NCBI RefSeq assembly: GCF_035497915.1
Contig: NZ_DATJCS010000041.1
Location: 12,014-76,013 of the forward strand
Length of the DNA stretch: 64,000 nt
Direction: 5' to 3'
Source of the DNA: Serpens sp035497915
GTDB taxonomy: Bacteria > Pseudomonadota > Gammaproteobacteria > Pseudomonadales > Pseudomonadaceae
A model generated the notes under the pieces. The model searched no databases and had not been told where the DNA came from. It worked only from the letters and a program-made list of their open reading frames with translations. Positions 8,281 to 16,968 of this stretch are shown here, one piece after another. Position numbers and translations under genes: made by a program. Each line of letters opens with the position of its first letter. Position 1 is the first letter of the stretch.

Positions 8281-10239
8281 TCAGAGTTCTACTCCTGCGG
8301 TCAGCCAGTAGACGTGGCGTTGGCGATAGTTGGTGTTGGCTCCGCCGAGGGGGTTGTCGTCCAGTCGCTGCTGCCAAGTGCCGCTCAGTTCCAGGCGCGT
8401 GGAGCCGAGATTCAGCCGCTTGCCGAGGTTCAGGTCGACACGCTCGAATCGATGCCCGTTGAGGCTGTTGGCGCCCAAGTAAGTGACATTGCTGCTCCAA
8501 CCGTGGCTCCAGTCGCTCAGCCAGCTGAACGAGCCGCTGTGCCGAGGGGTCAGCTTGATGTCGCGCCAATGAGTGGCCTCGTGCTCGATATAGGCGTAAC
8601 TCAGCCTCAAACGATCACTTAACCCAAGGTGCCAATTGGCCTCGGTTTCCCAGCCTCGAAAGCTCAGGCGATCATCATTACTGGCGGGCATGGGATCGCT
8701 CCCCGGCCAGAACGTAAGCAGTTCGGTGATTTCTTCGTCGAACAGGCGCAAGTCGAGATGCAGGCCCAGACTGGAAAAATGGCCGTTGTAGCCGAGTTCC
8801 CGGGACGCGATTCTTTCCTGCGAAAGGCCGCCGGGTGCTAGGAGACGTTCCGGGAGATAGGCGGCAGCCTGCCCGAACAGTTTGGGGTTCAGATTGCGAA
8901 TGTAGTATTGCGCGTCGGCCGCTTCCTCGAACATGTCGGGTGAGCGCACCGCCTCGGCGTAGACCGCTCGCAGGCCGTGTGCTGGGTGCGGAAGGTAATT
9001 GAGGGACAAGCGCGGCGACAGTGAATCGCCGATCATGGTGTCGTATTCGTACAATGCGCCGCCTTGCAGCAGCCATTGCGGTGCTGCATACCATTCAAAG
9101 TGACCGAACAACCGGGTGATGTCCTTGTGGCGCGAGCCTTTGAAGTAGGTCTCCGAGGTAACAGCATCGTGGCGGTAGCTGGCTCCGCTGACCAGTCTGA
9201 GCGTATCGCTGAGGCTCAGCGTGTCCTGCACCTCAAGGTCGTAACGGGTTTCGCGGCTGTTCTCGTTTACATCGCCACAGATTGTTGATGTCGCATATTC
9301 AAAGCAGGTACGCCACTCCTTGATGCGTGCCCAGTGTTGGGCCGAGTTCTGTACGTACAGGCTGTGAGTCGGCGAGAGATCAATGTTCCAGCGCAGGCTG
9401 GCGGCATAGTCGCGGGCGTAAATGTTAAGCTGTGGGGGCAGCTTGTCTGGGTAGTCGTTAAAAGCGTAATTCCTGTCCTGATTGATGCCATCCTTGAACG
9501 CCAGCTGCCAATCCAGAGAGTGTTGACGGTCCAGCTCATGAGTGGCGCGCAGATTGAAGCGCGACAGGCGCTGGCTGTCTTCGAAGTCCCGGCCGAAATT
9601 ATCCGTGTCGAAGCGGTCATGTTCGAAGCCCGAGAGCGAAACGCGCATCGAGCCATCTTCCCAGCCGAACCCATGGCGGGCATACCAGTCCTTGATGCCG
9701 CGCTTGCCGGAGGTGTAGGTCACCTGCGTTCCCAGGCTGTCGCTCGGCGATCGGGTAATAATGTTGATCACCCCCAGCAGAGCATTGGCGCCGTAGCTGA
9801 CCGTGTTCGGCCCGCGAAACACCTCTATGCGCTCGATGTCTTCCAGCGCCACAGGGATGTCCACCCAGTCGACCTGAGCCAATGCCGGGCGGTACACCGA
9901 GCGGCCGTCTACCAGCACCTGAAGGCGTCGCGCCGCAGCGATCAGGCCACCGTGGTAATTGACGTGGGTGGCATTGCCCTCCGGCACCACCAGCATTCCC
10001 GGCACCAGCCGCAGCAGCTCGGTGAGTTCCCGCGCGCCGCTCGCCTTGATGAGCTCACGGTCCAGCACGCTGATGCTGCCAGGAACTGCGGCGGGCGATT
10101 GCTGCAGGCGCGTGGCGGTTAGCACCTCGGGCAGCTCCGGGCTGCCGAGGAACAGCTCGAAGGCGTGGGCGGGGGCAAGGTTGGTCAGGGTAAGCCCCAG
10201 GCAAAGGGGCAGCGCTCTGGCGAATCCGGGCGATGGCAC
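8281..10239 (-). CDS. TonB-dependent outer-membrane receptor
   Basis: This receptor of about 652 residues has a signal peptide ending at PAHA and a TonB-box-like ELPEVLTATR. A plug domain follows (SVLDRELI to GVINIITRSP, with the conserved RIEVFRGPNTVSYGANA region), then a long beta-barrel ending in aromatic-rich strands. I chose the GTG at 10239, preceded by GAAACGAG, because the signal peptide follows at once; the in-frame extension to 10434 would overlap the gpsA promoter and is not protein-like. The substrate cannot be read from the sequence. Base composition looks visibly less GC-rich than the flanking genes (many AT-ending codons around 9290-9560), which could indicate transfer. First gene of the receptor, binding-protein and kinase unit. 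Confidence 0.9.
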   Translation of the reverse strand: MPSPGFARALPLCLGLTLTNLAPAHAFELFLGSPELPEVLTATRLQQSPAAVPGSISVLDRELIKASGARELTELLRLVPGMLVVPEGNATHVNYHGGLIAAARRLQVLVDGRSVYRPALAQVDWVDIPVALEDIERIEVFRGPNTVSYGANALLGVINIITRSPSDSLGTQVTYTSGKRGIKDWYARHGFGWEDGSMRVSLSGFEHDRFDTDNFGRDFEDSQRLSRFNLRATHELDRQHSLDWQLAFKDGINQDRNYAFNDYPDKLPPQLNIYARDYAASLRWNIDLSPTHSLYVQNSAQHWARIKEWRTCFEYATSTICGDVNENSRETRYDLEVQDTLSLSDTLRLVSGASYRHDAVTSETYFKGSRHKDITRLFGHFEWYAAPQWLLQGGALYEYDTMIGDSLSPRLSLNYLPHPAHGLRAVYAEAVRSPDMFEEAADAQYYIRNLNPKLFGQAAAYLPERLLAPGGLSQERIASRELGYNGHFSSLGLHLDLRLFDEEITELLTFWPGSDPMPASNDDRLSFRGWETEANWHLGLSDRLRLSYAYIEHEATHWRDIKLTPRHSGSFSWLSDWSHGWSSNVTYLGANSLNGHRFERVDLNLGKRLNLGSTRLELSGTWQQRLDDNPLGGANTNYRQRHVYWLTAGVEL

Positions 10240-10309
10240 GGTACGACTCGTTTCAGGCTGAAAAGGCCGGCATGTTAACCGAGACGGTGGTGCCCCGGGC
10301 AAGGTGGGA

Positions 10310-10338
10310 CTGTCCGAGGTGGCAACGCTCCGTATAAT
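10310..10338 (+). promoter_or_regulatory. Sigma70-like promoter of gpsA
   Basis: A perfect -10 TATAAT at 10333-10338 lies 35 bases before the gpsA ATG. The -35 (CTGTCC at 10310-10315, 17-base spacer) is weak. Confidence 0.6.
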
Positions 10339-10372
10339 GCGCCATCGCCACGAGGTGGCTGGAGAGAGAAGA

Positions 10373-11395
10373 ATGACAGAACGACAGCCCATTGCGGTGT
10401 TGGGCGGGGGAAGCTTCGGCACGGCCATCGCCAATCTGCTGGCGGAAAACGGTCAGATCGCGCGACTGTGGATGCGTGATGCCGTGCAGGCGGAAACGAT
10501 GCGTCGCGAGCGGGAAAATCCCCGTTATCTGCGCGGCATCCGGATCCATGACAACGTCGAGCCCTGCAGCGACCTGCGCGAGGTGCTGGCCGCCTGCGAG
10601 CTGGTGTTCGTGGCGCTGCCTTCCGGCGCGCTGCGCCAGGCGCTGCAGCCGGTGGCCGAGGCGCTGAGCGGCAAGCTGCTGGTGAGCACCACCAAGGGCA
10701 TCGAAGCCCAGAGCTTCATGCTGATGAGCCAGATCCTCGAGGACATCGCACCCCAGGCCCGCATCGGCGTGTTGTCCGGTCCCAATCTGGCCCGTGAGGT
10801 GGCGGAACATGCCCTGACCGCCAGCGTCATCGCCAGCACCGACGAGGAGCTCTGCCGGCGCGTGCAGGACGCGCTGCACGGCCGCACCTTTCGCGTCTAC
10901 GCCAGCAACGACCGCTTTGGTGTCGAGCTGGGCGGCGCGCTCAAGAACGTCTACGCCATCATGTCCGGCATGGCCGCCGCCATGGGCACCGGGGAAAACA
11001 CCAAGAGCATGCTGGTGACTCGCGCTCTGGCGGAAATGACCCGTTTCGCCGTGCGCCTGGGCGCCAACCCGATGACCTTTCTGGGCCTGGCCGGTGTCGG
11101 TGACCTGATCGTCACCTGTTTCTCCCCCAAGAGCCGCAACTATCAGGTGGGTTACGCCCTCGGCCAGGGCCTGTCCCTCGACGAGGCGGTCGGCCGCCTG
11201 GGCGAAGTGGCGGAGGGCGTCAATACCCTGAAGGTGCTCAAGGAGAAGGCCGAGGAAATGGGCGTCTACATGCCGCTGGTGGCCGGACTGCACGCGATCC
11301 TGTTCGAGGGTCGCACGGTGGATCAGGTCAGCGAGGCGCTGATGCGCGGCGATCCCAAGACCGATGTGGATTTCATCCCGAGCAGTGGTTTCTGA
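10373..11395 (+). CDS. gpsA: NAD(P)-dependent glycerol-3-phosphate dehydrogenase
   Basis: GpsA reduces dihydroxyacetone phosphate to sn-glycerol-3-phosphate, the backbone for phospholipids. The 340 residues begin with a dinucleotide-binding loop (GGGSFGTA, 11-18) and include SGPNLAREV at 136-144 and the catalytic Lys191 in GALKNVYAI. I chose the ATG at 10373 because it follows a GGAGAGAGAAG ribosome site and a TATAAT promoter and starts the domain directly. DUF4389 and sixA follow closely on the same strand and are probably co-transcribed. Confidence 0.97.
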   Translation: MTERQPIAVLGGGSFGTAIANLLAENGQIARLWMRDAVQAETMRRERENPRYLRGIRIHDNVEPCSDLREVLAACELVFVALPSGALRQALQPVAEALSGKLLVSTTKGIEAQSFMLMSQILEDIAPQARIGVLSGPNLAREVAEHALTASVIASTDEELCRRVQDALHGRTFRVYASNDRFGVELGGALKNVYAIMSGMAAAMGTGENTKSMLVTRALAEMTRFAVRLGANPMTFLGLAGVGDLIVTCFSPKSRNYQVGYALGQGLSLDEAVGRLGEVAEGVNTLKVLKEKAEEMGVYMPLVAGLHAILFEGRTVDQVSEALMRGDPKTDVDFIPSSGF

Positions 11396-11440
11396 CCGGA
11401 CCGGGCATGCCGCCCGGCCCCCTTTCGAAGGAGTTTGAGC

Positions 11441-11776
11441 ATGCAGGACCCGAAAGCCGAGCTGCGCCGCGAAGCCCTGTTGCTGCGCGTGCTGTGGATG
11501 CTGGTATTCGTCATTGTCTGGCAGGTTGCCGAGCTGGTGCTGCTCTGCCTGGTGGTCGCGCAGTTGCTGGTGCGCCTGGTGCAGGGTGAGCCGAACGGCG
11601 CACTGATGGATTTCGGCGACCGCCTGAGCCGCTACCTGGCGCAGATCGGTCGCTTCGCGAGCTTCCACAGCGACCGCAAGCCCTGGCCGTTTGCCGACTG
11701 GCCGGAAGCGCGCGATCCGGAGCGGGACATCGATCCGGTCCCGCCGGCCCCGGTCGACACCCCGCCCCGGGCATGA
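11441..11776 (+). CDS. DUF4389-type small membrane protein
   Basis: This 111-residue protein has a long hydrophobic stretch at about 14-47 that can form one or two membrane helices. A soluble region follows (MDFGDRLSRYLAQIGRF...KPWPFADWP), with an acidic, Pro-rich tail. The WPFADWP segment and overall pattern are those of DUF4389 proteins found beside gpsA in pseudomonads; no function is known. AAGGAG lies 7 bases before the ATG. Its stop overlaps the sixA start (ATGA). Confidence 0.82.
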   Translation: MQDPKAELRREALLLRVLWMLVFVIVWQVAELVLLCLVVAQLLVRLVQGEPNGALMDFGDRLSRYLAQIGRFASFHSDRKPWPFADWPEARDPERDIDPVPPAPVDTPPRA

Positions 11777-12228
11777 GGCTCTGGCTGCTGCGCCATGGCG
11801 AAGCGCAACGCTTCGCCCCGCAGGATGCCCTGCGGGCGCTGACCGAACAGGGCCGCCAGGAAGTGCTGGAAAGCGCCGGTCGGCTGCGCGGACGTCCGCT
11901 GGAAGCCATTCTGGCCAGCCCCTACCTGCGTGCCCGGCAGACCGCGGAGCTGGTCGCCCAGGCGCTGGATTACCCCGGCGTGGTGGAAATCCAGCCGTGG
12001 CTGACCCCCGACAGTGATCCGGCCGACGCCCTGGATCAGCTGTTCCGGCGTCCCGAAGCGGAGCTGCTGGTGGTCACCCACCAGCCCTTCGTGGGCTCTC
12101 TGGCCGGCCTGCTGCTGCACGGTCATCGCCAATCGCCGCTGCCCATGGGCACTGCGGCGCTGCTCGGCCTGCAGGGTGACTACCTGCTCGCCGGCGGCAT
12201 GGAGCGCATCGTCCCGTCTCCGCGCTGA
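11773..12228 (+). CDS. sixA: Phosphohistidine phosphatase SixA
   Basis: This 151-residue histidine-phosphatase-fold protein has LLRHGEA near the N-terminus (catalytic His8) and a second His in VVTHQPFVG. SixA removes phosphate from phosphohistidine in Hpt/phosphotransfer proteins such as ArcB and the nitrogen PTS, but the target here is unknown. The short length without a cap insertion separates it from phosphoglycerate mutases. Its ATG overlaps the stop of the DUF4389 gene by 4 bases. Confidence 0.9.
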   Translation: MRLWLLRHGEAQRFAPQDALRALTEQGRQEVLESAGRLRGRPLEAILASPYLRARQTAELVAQALDYPGVVEIQPWLTPDSDPADALDQLFRRPEAELLVVTHQPFVGSLAGLLLHGHRQSPLPMGTAALLGLQGDYLLAGGMERIVPSPR

Positions 12229-12247
12229 ATTCGCCAATTGCGTGTGT

Positions 12248-12279
12248 ACAGCCGGCGCAGATTTCGCTTGCGCCGGTTG
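12248..12279 (+). terminator. Hairpin after sixA
   Basis: ACAGCCGGCGCA and TGCGCCGGTTGT pair as a 12-base stem with one G-U pair and an 8-base loop, 20 bases after the sixA stop. There is no U-run, so termination is only likely. Confidence 0.45.
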
Positions 12280-12316
12280 TGCCTGCTTGCGCAATCGGTC
12301 CTACCGTGAAACATTA

Positions 12317-12334
12317 ACCAAGCAAGTGCTTGGT
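12317..12334. promoter_or_regulatory. Perfect 8-2-8 palindrome, candidate TetR-type operator
   Basis: ACCAAGCA-AG-TGCTTGGT is an exact inverted repeat 39 bases before the GTG of the acyl-CoA ligase, followed at once by TAGACTAAAAATAAC, which could hold the -10. Size and symmetry suit a dimeric repressor such as an acyl-CoA-responsive TetR protein. No regulator gene is adjacent. Confidence 0.5.
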
Positions 12335-12372
12335 AGACTAAAAATAACAACAAGAAATCCGGAGGGACGCAG

Positions 12373-14100
12373 GTGGCCACCACGCAACCATTGCTGCCGC
12401 TTGAGCAATTCTATTGGCGCGAACAACGACACCCCGAGCGTCGCTACCTGATCCAGCCCCAGGTGGGCGGACAGATCGAAGAGCTGACCTGGGGACAGGT
12501 TGGCGAACAGGCGCGCCGCGCGGCGGCCTGGCTGCGTCAGCTGGAGCTGGCGCCGGGCAGTCACATCGCAATCATTTCCAAGAACTGTGCCCACTGGATC
12601 ATCGCCGACCTGGCGATCTGGATGGCGGGGCACGTCTCCGTTCCGCTCTACCCCAACCTCACTGCCGAATCGGTACGCCAGATCCTCGAGCACTCGGAAG
12701 CCAGCGTGGCCTTCATCGGCAAGCTGGATGACTGGCCGGCCATGGCGCCCGGGGTCCCCGAAGGCGTGCGCACGGTCGGTCTGCCGCTGCGCCCGACCGG
12801 TCGTTTCGATCACCTGTGGAGCGACCTGCAGGCCTGCGCGCCGATCACCGACAGCCCAACCACCCGGGCCAGCCAGCTGGCCACCATCATCTACACCTCC
12901 GGCACCACCGGCGTGCCCAAGGGCGTGATGCACAGCTTCGGCAACTTCGGCTTCACCGGCAGAAAGGCGGTGGACCTGTTTGCTGTGCGTGAGGAGGATC
13001 GCGGACTTTCCTACCTGCCGCTGTGCCATGTGGCCGAACGCATCTTTGTCGAGGTGGCGTCCTTCTACGGTGGCCAGACGGTGTTCTTCGCCGAGAGCCT
13101 GGACACCTTCATCCACGATATCCGCCGCGCCCGGCCGACGCTGTTTTTCGCCGTGCCACGCATCTGGACCAAGTTCCAGCACGGCGTGTTCACCCGCATG
13201 TCGCCGCGCCGTGTGGACCTGCTGATGAAGCTGCCGATCCTCGGCGGGGTGTTCAAGCGCAAGATCCTCGCCGGGCTGGGTCTGGATGCCGTGCGCGCCG
13301 GGTTTTCCGGCGGCGCGCCGGTGCCCGAGTCGCTGCTGGGCTGGTATCGCCGCCTGGGCCTGGAGATCAACGAGGTCTACGGGATGACCGAGAACTGCGG
13401 CTATTCCCATGTCGGCCGCCCCGGGCTGCGCAAGCCGGGCTGGATCGGCCGCGGCAATCCGGGCGTGGAGGTGCGCATCAGCCCCGAGGGCGAAGTGCAG
13501 GTCCGCAGCCAGGCGGTCATGCAGGGCTATTACAAGGAACCGGCGATGACCGCCGAAACCCTCACCGAGGATGGCTTCCTGCGCACGGGCGACAAGGGCG
13601 AGCAGGATGGCGAGGGCTACCTGCGGCTGACCGGACGCATCAAGGAAATCTTCAAGACCAGCAAGGGCAAGTACGTGGCGCCCGCGCCCATCGAGAACCG
13701 CCTGGCGGAACACGAGCAGATCGAGCTGGTGTGCGTCATCGGCGACGGCCTGCCGCAGCCGCTGGCGCTCTGCGTGCTGTCGGACGCCGGCAAGACGCAG
13801 GAACGCGACGGGGTCGAGGAGCACCTGCGCCAACTGCTTGAACAGGTCAACGAGCGGCTCGACAAGCACGAGAAGCTCAAGGGACTGGTGATCATCGGCG
13901 ACCTGTGGGCGGTGGAAAACGGCTTCCTGACGCCTACGCTGAAGATTCGCCGCGCCATGATCGAGCGTCATTACGGCAGCTGTTTCGAACAGTGGGGTGA
14001 TCATGGCCAGGCGGTTCTCTGGCATGAAAGCAAGGAGACAGGTGATGGCGATCTGGCAGCGGACTCCGGACCTCGAGCGGCTAACAGCCCAGCTGGCTGA
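12373..14100 (+). CDS. AMP-forming long-chain acyl-CoA synthetase family protein
   Basis: A 575-residue adenylate-forming enzyme with the AMP-binding P-loop motif at about 171-187 (YTSGTTGVPKG), a YGMTEN motif and a GDKGEQDGEGYLRLTGR hinge. It follows the long-chain fatty-acid-CoA ligase / FadD15 pattern and would activate a carboxylic acid to its CoA thioester through an acyl-AMP. Chain length preference is not readable. It starts at GTG after GGAGGGA. Its last 56 bases overlap the thioesterase gene in another frame, and the final 25 or so residues are low-complexity and probably non-essential. The pairing suggests linked control of acyl-CoA making and breaking. Confidence 0.92.
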   Translation: MATTQPLLPLEQFYWREQRHPERRYLIQPQVGGQIEELTWGQVGEQARRAAAWLRQLELAPGSHIAIISKNCAHWIIADLAIWMAGHVSVPLYPNLTAESVRQILEHSEASVAFIGKLDDWPAMAPGVPEGVRTVGLPLRPTGRFDHLWSDLQACAPITDSPTTRASQLATIIYTSGTTGVPKGVMHSFGNFGFTGRKAVDLFAVREEDRGLSYLPLCHVAERIFVEVASFYGGQTVFFAESLDTFIHDIRRARPTLFFAVPRIWTKFQHGVFTRMSPRRVDLLMKLPILGGVFKRKILAGLGLDAVRAGFSGGAPVPESLLGWYRRLGLEINEVYGMTENCGYSHVGRPGLRKPGWIGRGNPGVEVRISPEGEVQVRSQAVMQGYYKEPAMTAETLTEDGFLRTGDKGEQDGEGYLRLTGRIKEIFKTSKGKYVAPAPIENRLAEHEQIELVCVIGDGLPQPLALCVLSDAGKTQERDGVEEHLRQLLEQVNERLDKHEKLKGLVIIGDLWAVENGFLTPTLKIRRAMIERHYGSCFEQWGDHGQAVLWHESKETGDGDLAADSGPRAANSPAG

Positions 14101-14485
14101 CACCATCGGCGAGTTGCTCGACATCCGCTTCGAGGCGGTTGACGACGACTCGCTGACCGCCAGCATGGTGGTCGACCGGCGTACCCGCCAGCCCCATGGC
14201 TTGCTGCATGGGGGCGCCTCGGTGGTGCTGGCCGAAACCCTGGGATCGATGGCCAGCTACCTGTGCATCGATCCGCAGACCCACCACTGCGTGGGTCTGG
14301 AGGTCAACGCCAACCACCTGCGCGCGTTGCGCAGCGGCCGGGTCACCGGCGTGACCCGACCGGTGCATCTGGGCCGCACCACCCATGTCTGGGATATCCG
14401 CCTGCACGGGGATGACGGCAAGCCGAGCTGTATTGCGCGGCTGACCGTGGCAGTGGTACCTCACGCCGCCACGCCGCCGGCCTGA
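14045..14485 (+). CDS. Hotdog-fold acyl-CoA thioesterase, PaaI/MenI-like
   Basis: This 146-residue hotdog protein has the PHGLLHGGASVVLAETLGS helix, with Glu64 as the likely catalytic residue. That is the pattern of the PaaI/YdiI/EntH group that hydrolyses aryl- or acyl-CoA thioesters. I chose the ATG at 14045 because an AAGGAGA site precedes it and the fold begins there; an earlier in-frame ATG would add a basic 16-residue leader. The start lies inside the end of the acyl-CoA ligase gene, implying coupled translation. The physiological substrate is unknown. Confidence 0.9.
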   Translation: MAIWQRTPDLERLTAQLADTIGELLDIRFEAVDDDSLTASMVVDRRTRQPHGLLHGGASVVLAETLGSMASYLCIDPQTHHCVGLEVNANHLRALRSGRVTGVTRPVHLGRTTHVWDIRLHGDDGKPSCIARLTVAVVPHAATPPA

Positions 14486-14590
14486 CAGCGGCTTGGCCGG
14501 AGTGTCGTCCTGCGCGGCGCTTCCGGCCGTTGCCGTCGCTTGGCCGGGAGGCAACAATTCCGGCCTGTTTCCCTGTCGCCAGCCTCGCCG

Positions 14591-15385
14591 ATGTCCCGTG
14601 ACCTGTTCTTCGCCCATGCCAATGGGTTCCCCTCGGAAACCTACCGCAAGCTCTTCGCCGGGCTGGAACCCGCCTACCGTATTCATCGCCTGGAACAGCA
14701 CGGTCACGATCCGCGCTTTCCGGTGGATGACAACTGGGGCAACCTGGTCGGTGAGCTGATCGCGGCGCTGGAACGGCTCGACGGGCCGGTGTGGGGCGTC
14801 GGACATTCGCTGGGTGGCATCCTGCACCTGCATGCCGCGCTGCGCCGGCCGGAACTGTATCGGGGCGTGGTGATGCTCGATTCGCCCGCGCTGACGCTGG
14901 TCGATCGTCTAACCATCCGTGCTGCCAAGCGTTTCGGCTTCATTGACCGGCTGACCCCGGCGGGTCGCAGCCTGGGCCGTCGGGACAGGTTCGACGACCC
15001 CGAGGAAGCCCGACGCTATTTCGCCGGCAAGACGCTGTTTCGTCGCTTCGATCCCGACTGCCTGGACGATTACATCCGCCATGGTCTGGTGCCCGCCGAC
15101 CAGGGTCTGCGCCTGAAGTTCGATCCGGCCACCGAAATCGACATCTACCGCAGCGTGCCACACCGTGTGCCGGACCAGCCGCGCCGTCTGGCCGTGCCGC
15201 TGGCCATGGTGCATGGCCGTCACAGCCGTACGGTGCTGCCCCATCACACTCGTCTGGCCAAGCGGCTGCCGCGTGGCGAATGCCTGTCGGTGCCGGGCGG
15301 CCACATGTTTCCACTGGAACACCCGCAACACACCGCCGAACTGCTGCGCGGCCTGTTGCAGCGCTGGGAGGAGCAAGCCCCATGA
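14591..15385 (+). CDS. Alpha/beta hydrolase
   Basis: A 264-residue alpha/beta-hydrolase with nucleophile Ser73 in GVGHSLGGIL, an oxyanion segment FFAHANGFPSE near the N-terminus, and a terminal GGHMFPLEHP containing the catalytic His at about 238. It has no signal peptide, so it is cytoplasmic. The ATG at 14591 opens directly into the first strand. It overlaps the next hydrolase gene by 4 bases (ATGA). The substrate is unknown; the acyl-CoA neighbours suggest an ester or thioester. Confidence 0.9.
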   Translation: MSRDLFFAHANGFPSETYRKLFAGLEPAYRIHRLEQHGHDPRFPVDDNWGNLVGELIAALERLDGPVWGVGHSLGGILHLHAALRRPELYRGVVMLDSPALTLVDRLTIRAAKRFGFIDRLTPAGRSLGRRDRFDDPEEARRYFAGKTLFRRFDPDCLDDYIRHGLVPADQGLRLKFDPATEIDIYRSVPHRVPDQPRRLAVPLAMVHGRHSRTVLPHHTRLAKRLPRGECLSVPGGHMFPLEHPQHTAELLRGLLQRWEEQAP

Positions 15386-16245
15386 CCGCCCGGGTCGAAG
15401 AAATCCGCCTCAACCTGCCCCATGTCGAACTGGCCGCGCACCTGTACGGCCCCGAGGATGGCCGGCCGGTGCTGGCCCTGCATGGCTGGCTGGACAACGC
15501 CGCCACCTTCAGCCGTCTGGCGCCCAGGCTGCAGGGCTTGCGCATCGTCGCCCTGGACTTCGCCGGGCACGGACACTCCGCGCATCGCGGCGCTGGCGCC
15601 GGCTACCAGCTGTGGGACTACGTCATGGACGTGCTGCTGGTGGCCGAGGAGCTGGGCTGGCAGCGCTTCTCGCTGCTCGGCCATTCGCTGGGTGGGATCA
15701 TTTCCATGATGCTGGCGGCCTCGATGCCCGAGCGCGTCGAGCGCCTGGCGCTGATCGACGGCCTGGTGCCCTATGTCGGCGAAGCCGAGCAGGCGCCGCA
15801 GAAACTCGGCGAGGCGCTGCAGGCGCAGTTGGACCTGCGCGACAAGCGCAAGCCGGTTTACGCGAGCATCGAGCAGGCCGTCGAGGCGCGCATGAAGGGC
15901 GTCGGGGATGTCTCCCGGGAAGCGGCCGAGCTGCTGGCCGCGCGTGGACTGATGCCGGTGCCGGGCGGTTACACCTGGCGCACCGATGCGCGGCTCACCC
16001 TGCCCAGCCCGTTGCGCCTGACCCGCTCCCATGCGCGCGCCTTCGTCGAGGCGCTGCGCTGCCCGGTGGACCTGGTGCTGGCCGAGCAGGGCATGCTGGT
16101 GGGTGAACCGCGGTTGATGGCGTGGCTCACCATGCTGCCATTCACTATTCATCGCCTGCCCGGCGGGCATCACCTGCACCTGGACGACGAAACCGGCGCA
16201 CAGGCCGTCGCAGACTGTTTCAATCGAGCCTTTGCCGCGCCTTGA
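15382..16245 (+). CDS. Alpha/beta hydrolase
   Basis: A 287-residue alpha/beta-hydrolase with LALHGWLDNAATF near residue 31 (oxyanion hole), nucleophile Ser102 in LLGHSLGGIISM, and the His near 263 in LPGGHHLHLDD. It is similar in fold but not closely alike to the preceding hydrolase, so an ancient pair or unrelated recruitment are both possible. It overlaps its neighbour by 4 bases and is therefore co-translated. Specificity cannot be assigned. Confidence 0.9.
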   Translation: MTARVEEIRLNLPHVELAAHLYGPEDGRPVLALHGWLDNAATFSRLAPRLQGLRIVALDFAGHGHSAHRGAGAGYQLWDYVMDVLLVAEELGWQRFSLLGHSLGGIISMMLAASMPERVERLALIDGLVPYVGEAEQAPQKLGEALQAQLDLRDKRKPVYASIEQAVEARMKGVGDVSREAAELLAARGLMPVPGGYTWRTDARLTLPSPLRLTRSHARAFVEALRCPVDLVLAEQGMLVGEPRLMAWLTMLPFTIHRLPGGHHLHLDDETGAQAVADCFNRAFAAP

Positions 16246-16297
16246 CTTGCGGGGGCCAACTGGCGAGGCTGCAGTCCATTGTGAGTGGAGAGCAGCC

Positions 16298-16960
16298 ATG
16301 ATTGATCTGTATACGGCCGATACCCCGAACGGTTTCAAGGTGTCCATCGCCCTCGAAGAACTGGGCCTGCCCTACGAGGTGCATGCGCTCAGTTTCGCCA
16401 ATCGGGAACAGAAGGCGCCCGAGTACCTGAAGATCAACCCCAACGGGCGCATCCCGGCCATCGTTGACCGCGACAACGACAACTTCGCCGTTTTCGAGTC
16501 CGGCGCCATCCTCATCTACCTGGCCGAGAAGACCGGGCGCCTGATGCCCAGCGACTTCAAGGGCCGCTCCACGGTGATCCAGTGGCTGATGTTCCAGATG
16601 GGCGGCGTCGGACCCATGCAGGGCCAGGCCAACGTCTTCCACCGCTACTTCCCGGAAAAGATTCCCGCCGCCATCGAGCGCTACCAGCACGAGACCCGTC
16701 GTCTGTATGAAGTGCTGGATGGCCGTCTCGCCCAGGTGGAATACCTGGCCGGCGACTACAGCATCGCCGATATCGCTACCTTTCCCTGGGTGCGCATCCA
16801 CGACTGGGCCGGCGTGAGCGTCGATGGCCTGGACCATCTGCAACGCTGGATGGCCGCGCTGGAAGCCCGGCCCGCCGTGCAGCGCGGATTGCAGGTGCCG
16901 CCGAGCGACAAGGCCGAGGCCGAACAGGTCAAGGCTGCCCAATCGATCCTGACCCGGTGA
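16298..16960 (+). CDS. Glutathione S-transferase family protein, YfcG/YghU-like
   Basis: A 220-residue protein with an N-terminal thioredoxin-fold domain (IDLYTADTPNGFKVSIALEE). TPNGFK is the segment seen in Nu-class GSTs such as YfcG, which act as glutathione-dependent disulfide reductases. INPNGRIPAI and FESGAILIYLAEK complete the glutathione site, and an all-helical C-terminal domain follows (GDYSIADIATFPW). The ATG at 16298 follows a short GAGTGGAGAGC ribosome site. Enzymatic role beyond the class is inferred. Confidence 0.9.
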   Translation: MIDLYTADTPNGFKVSIALEELGLPYEVHALSFANREQKAPEYLKINPNGRIPAIVDRDNDNFAVFESGAILIYLAEKTGRLMPSDFKGRSTVIQWLMFQMGGVGPMQGQANVFHRYFPEKIPAAIERYQHETRRLYEVLDGRLAQVEYLAGDYSIADIATFPWVRIHDWAGVSVDGLDHLQRWMAALEARPAVQRGLQVPPSDKAEAEQVKAAQSILTR

Positions 16961-16968
16961 GGGCACGG

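Noticed and set aside
10240..10434. N-terminal extension of the TonB receptor to 10434
   Set aside because: The added residues are not protein-like and would run across the gpsA promoter and start; a good signal peptide follows the GTG at 10239.
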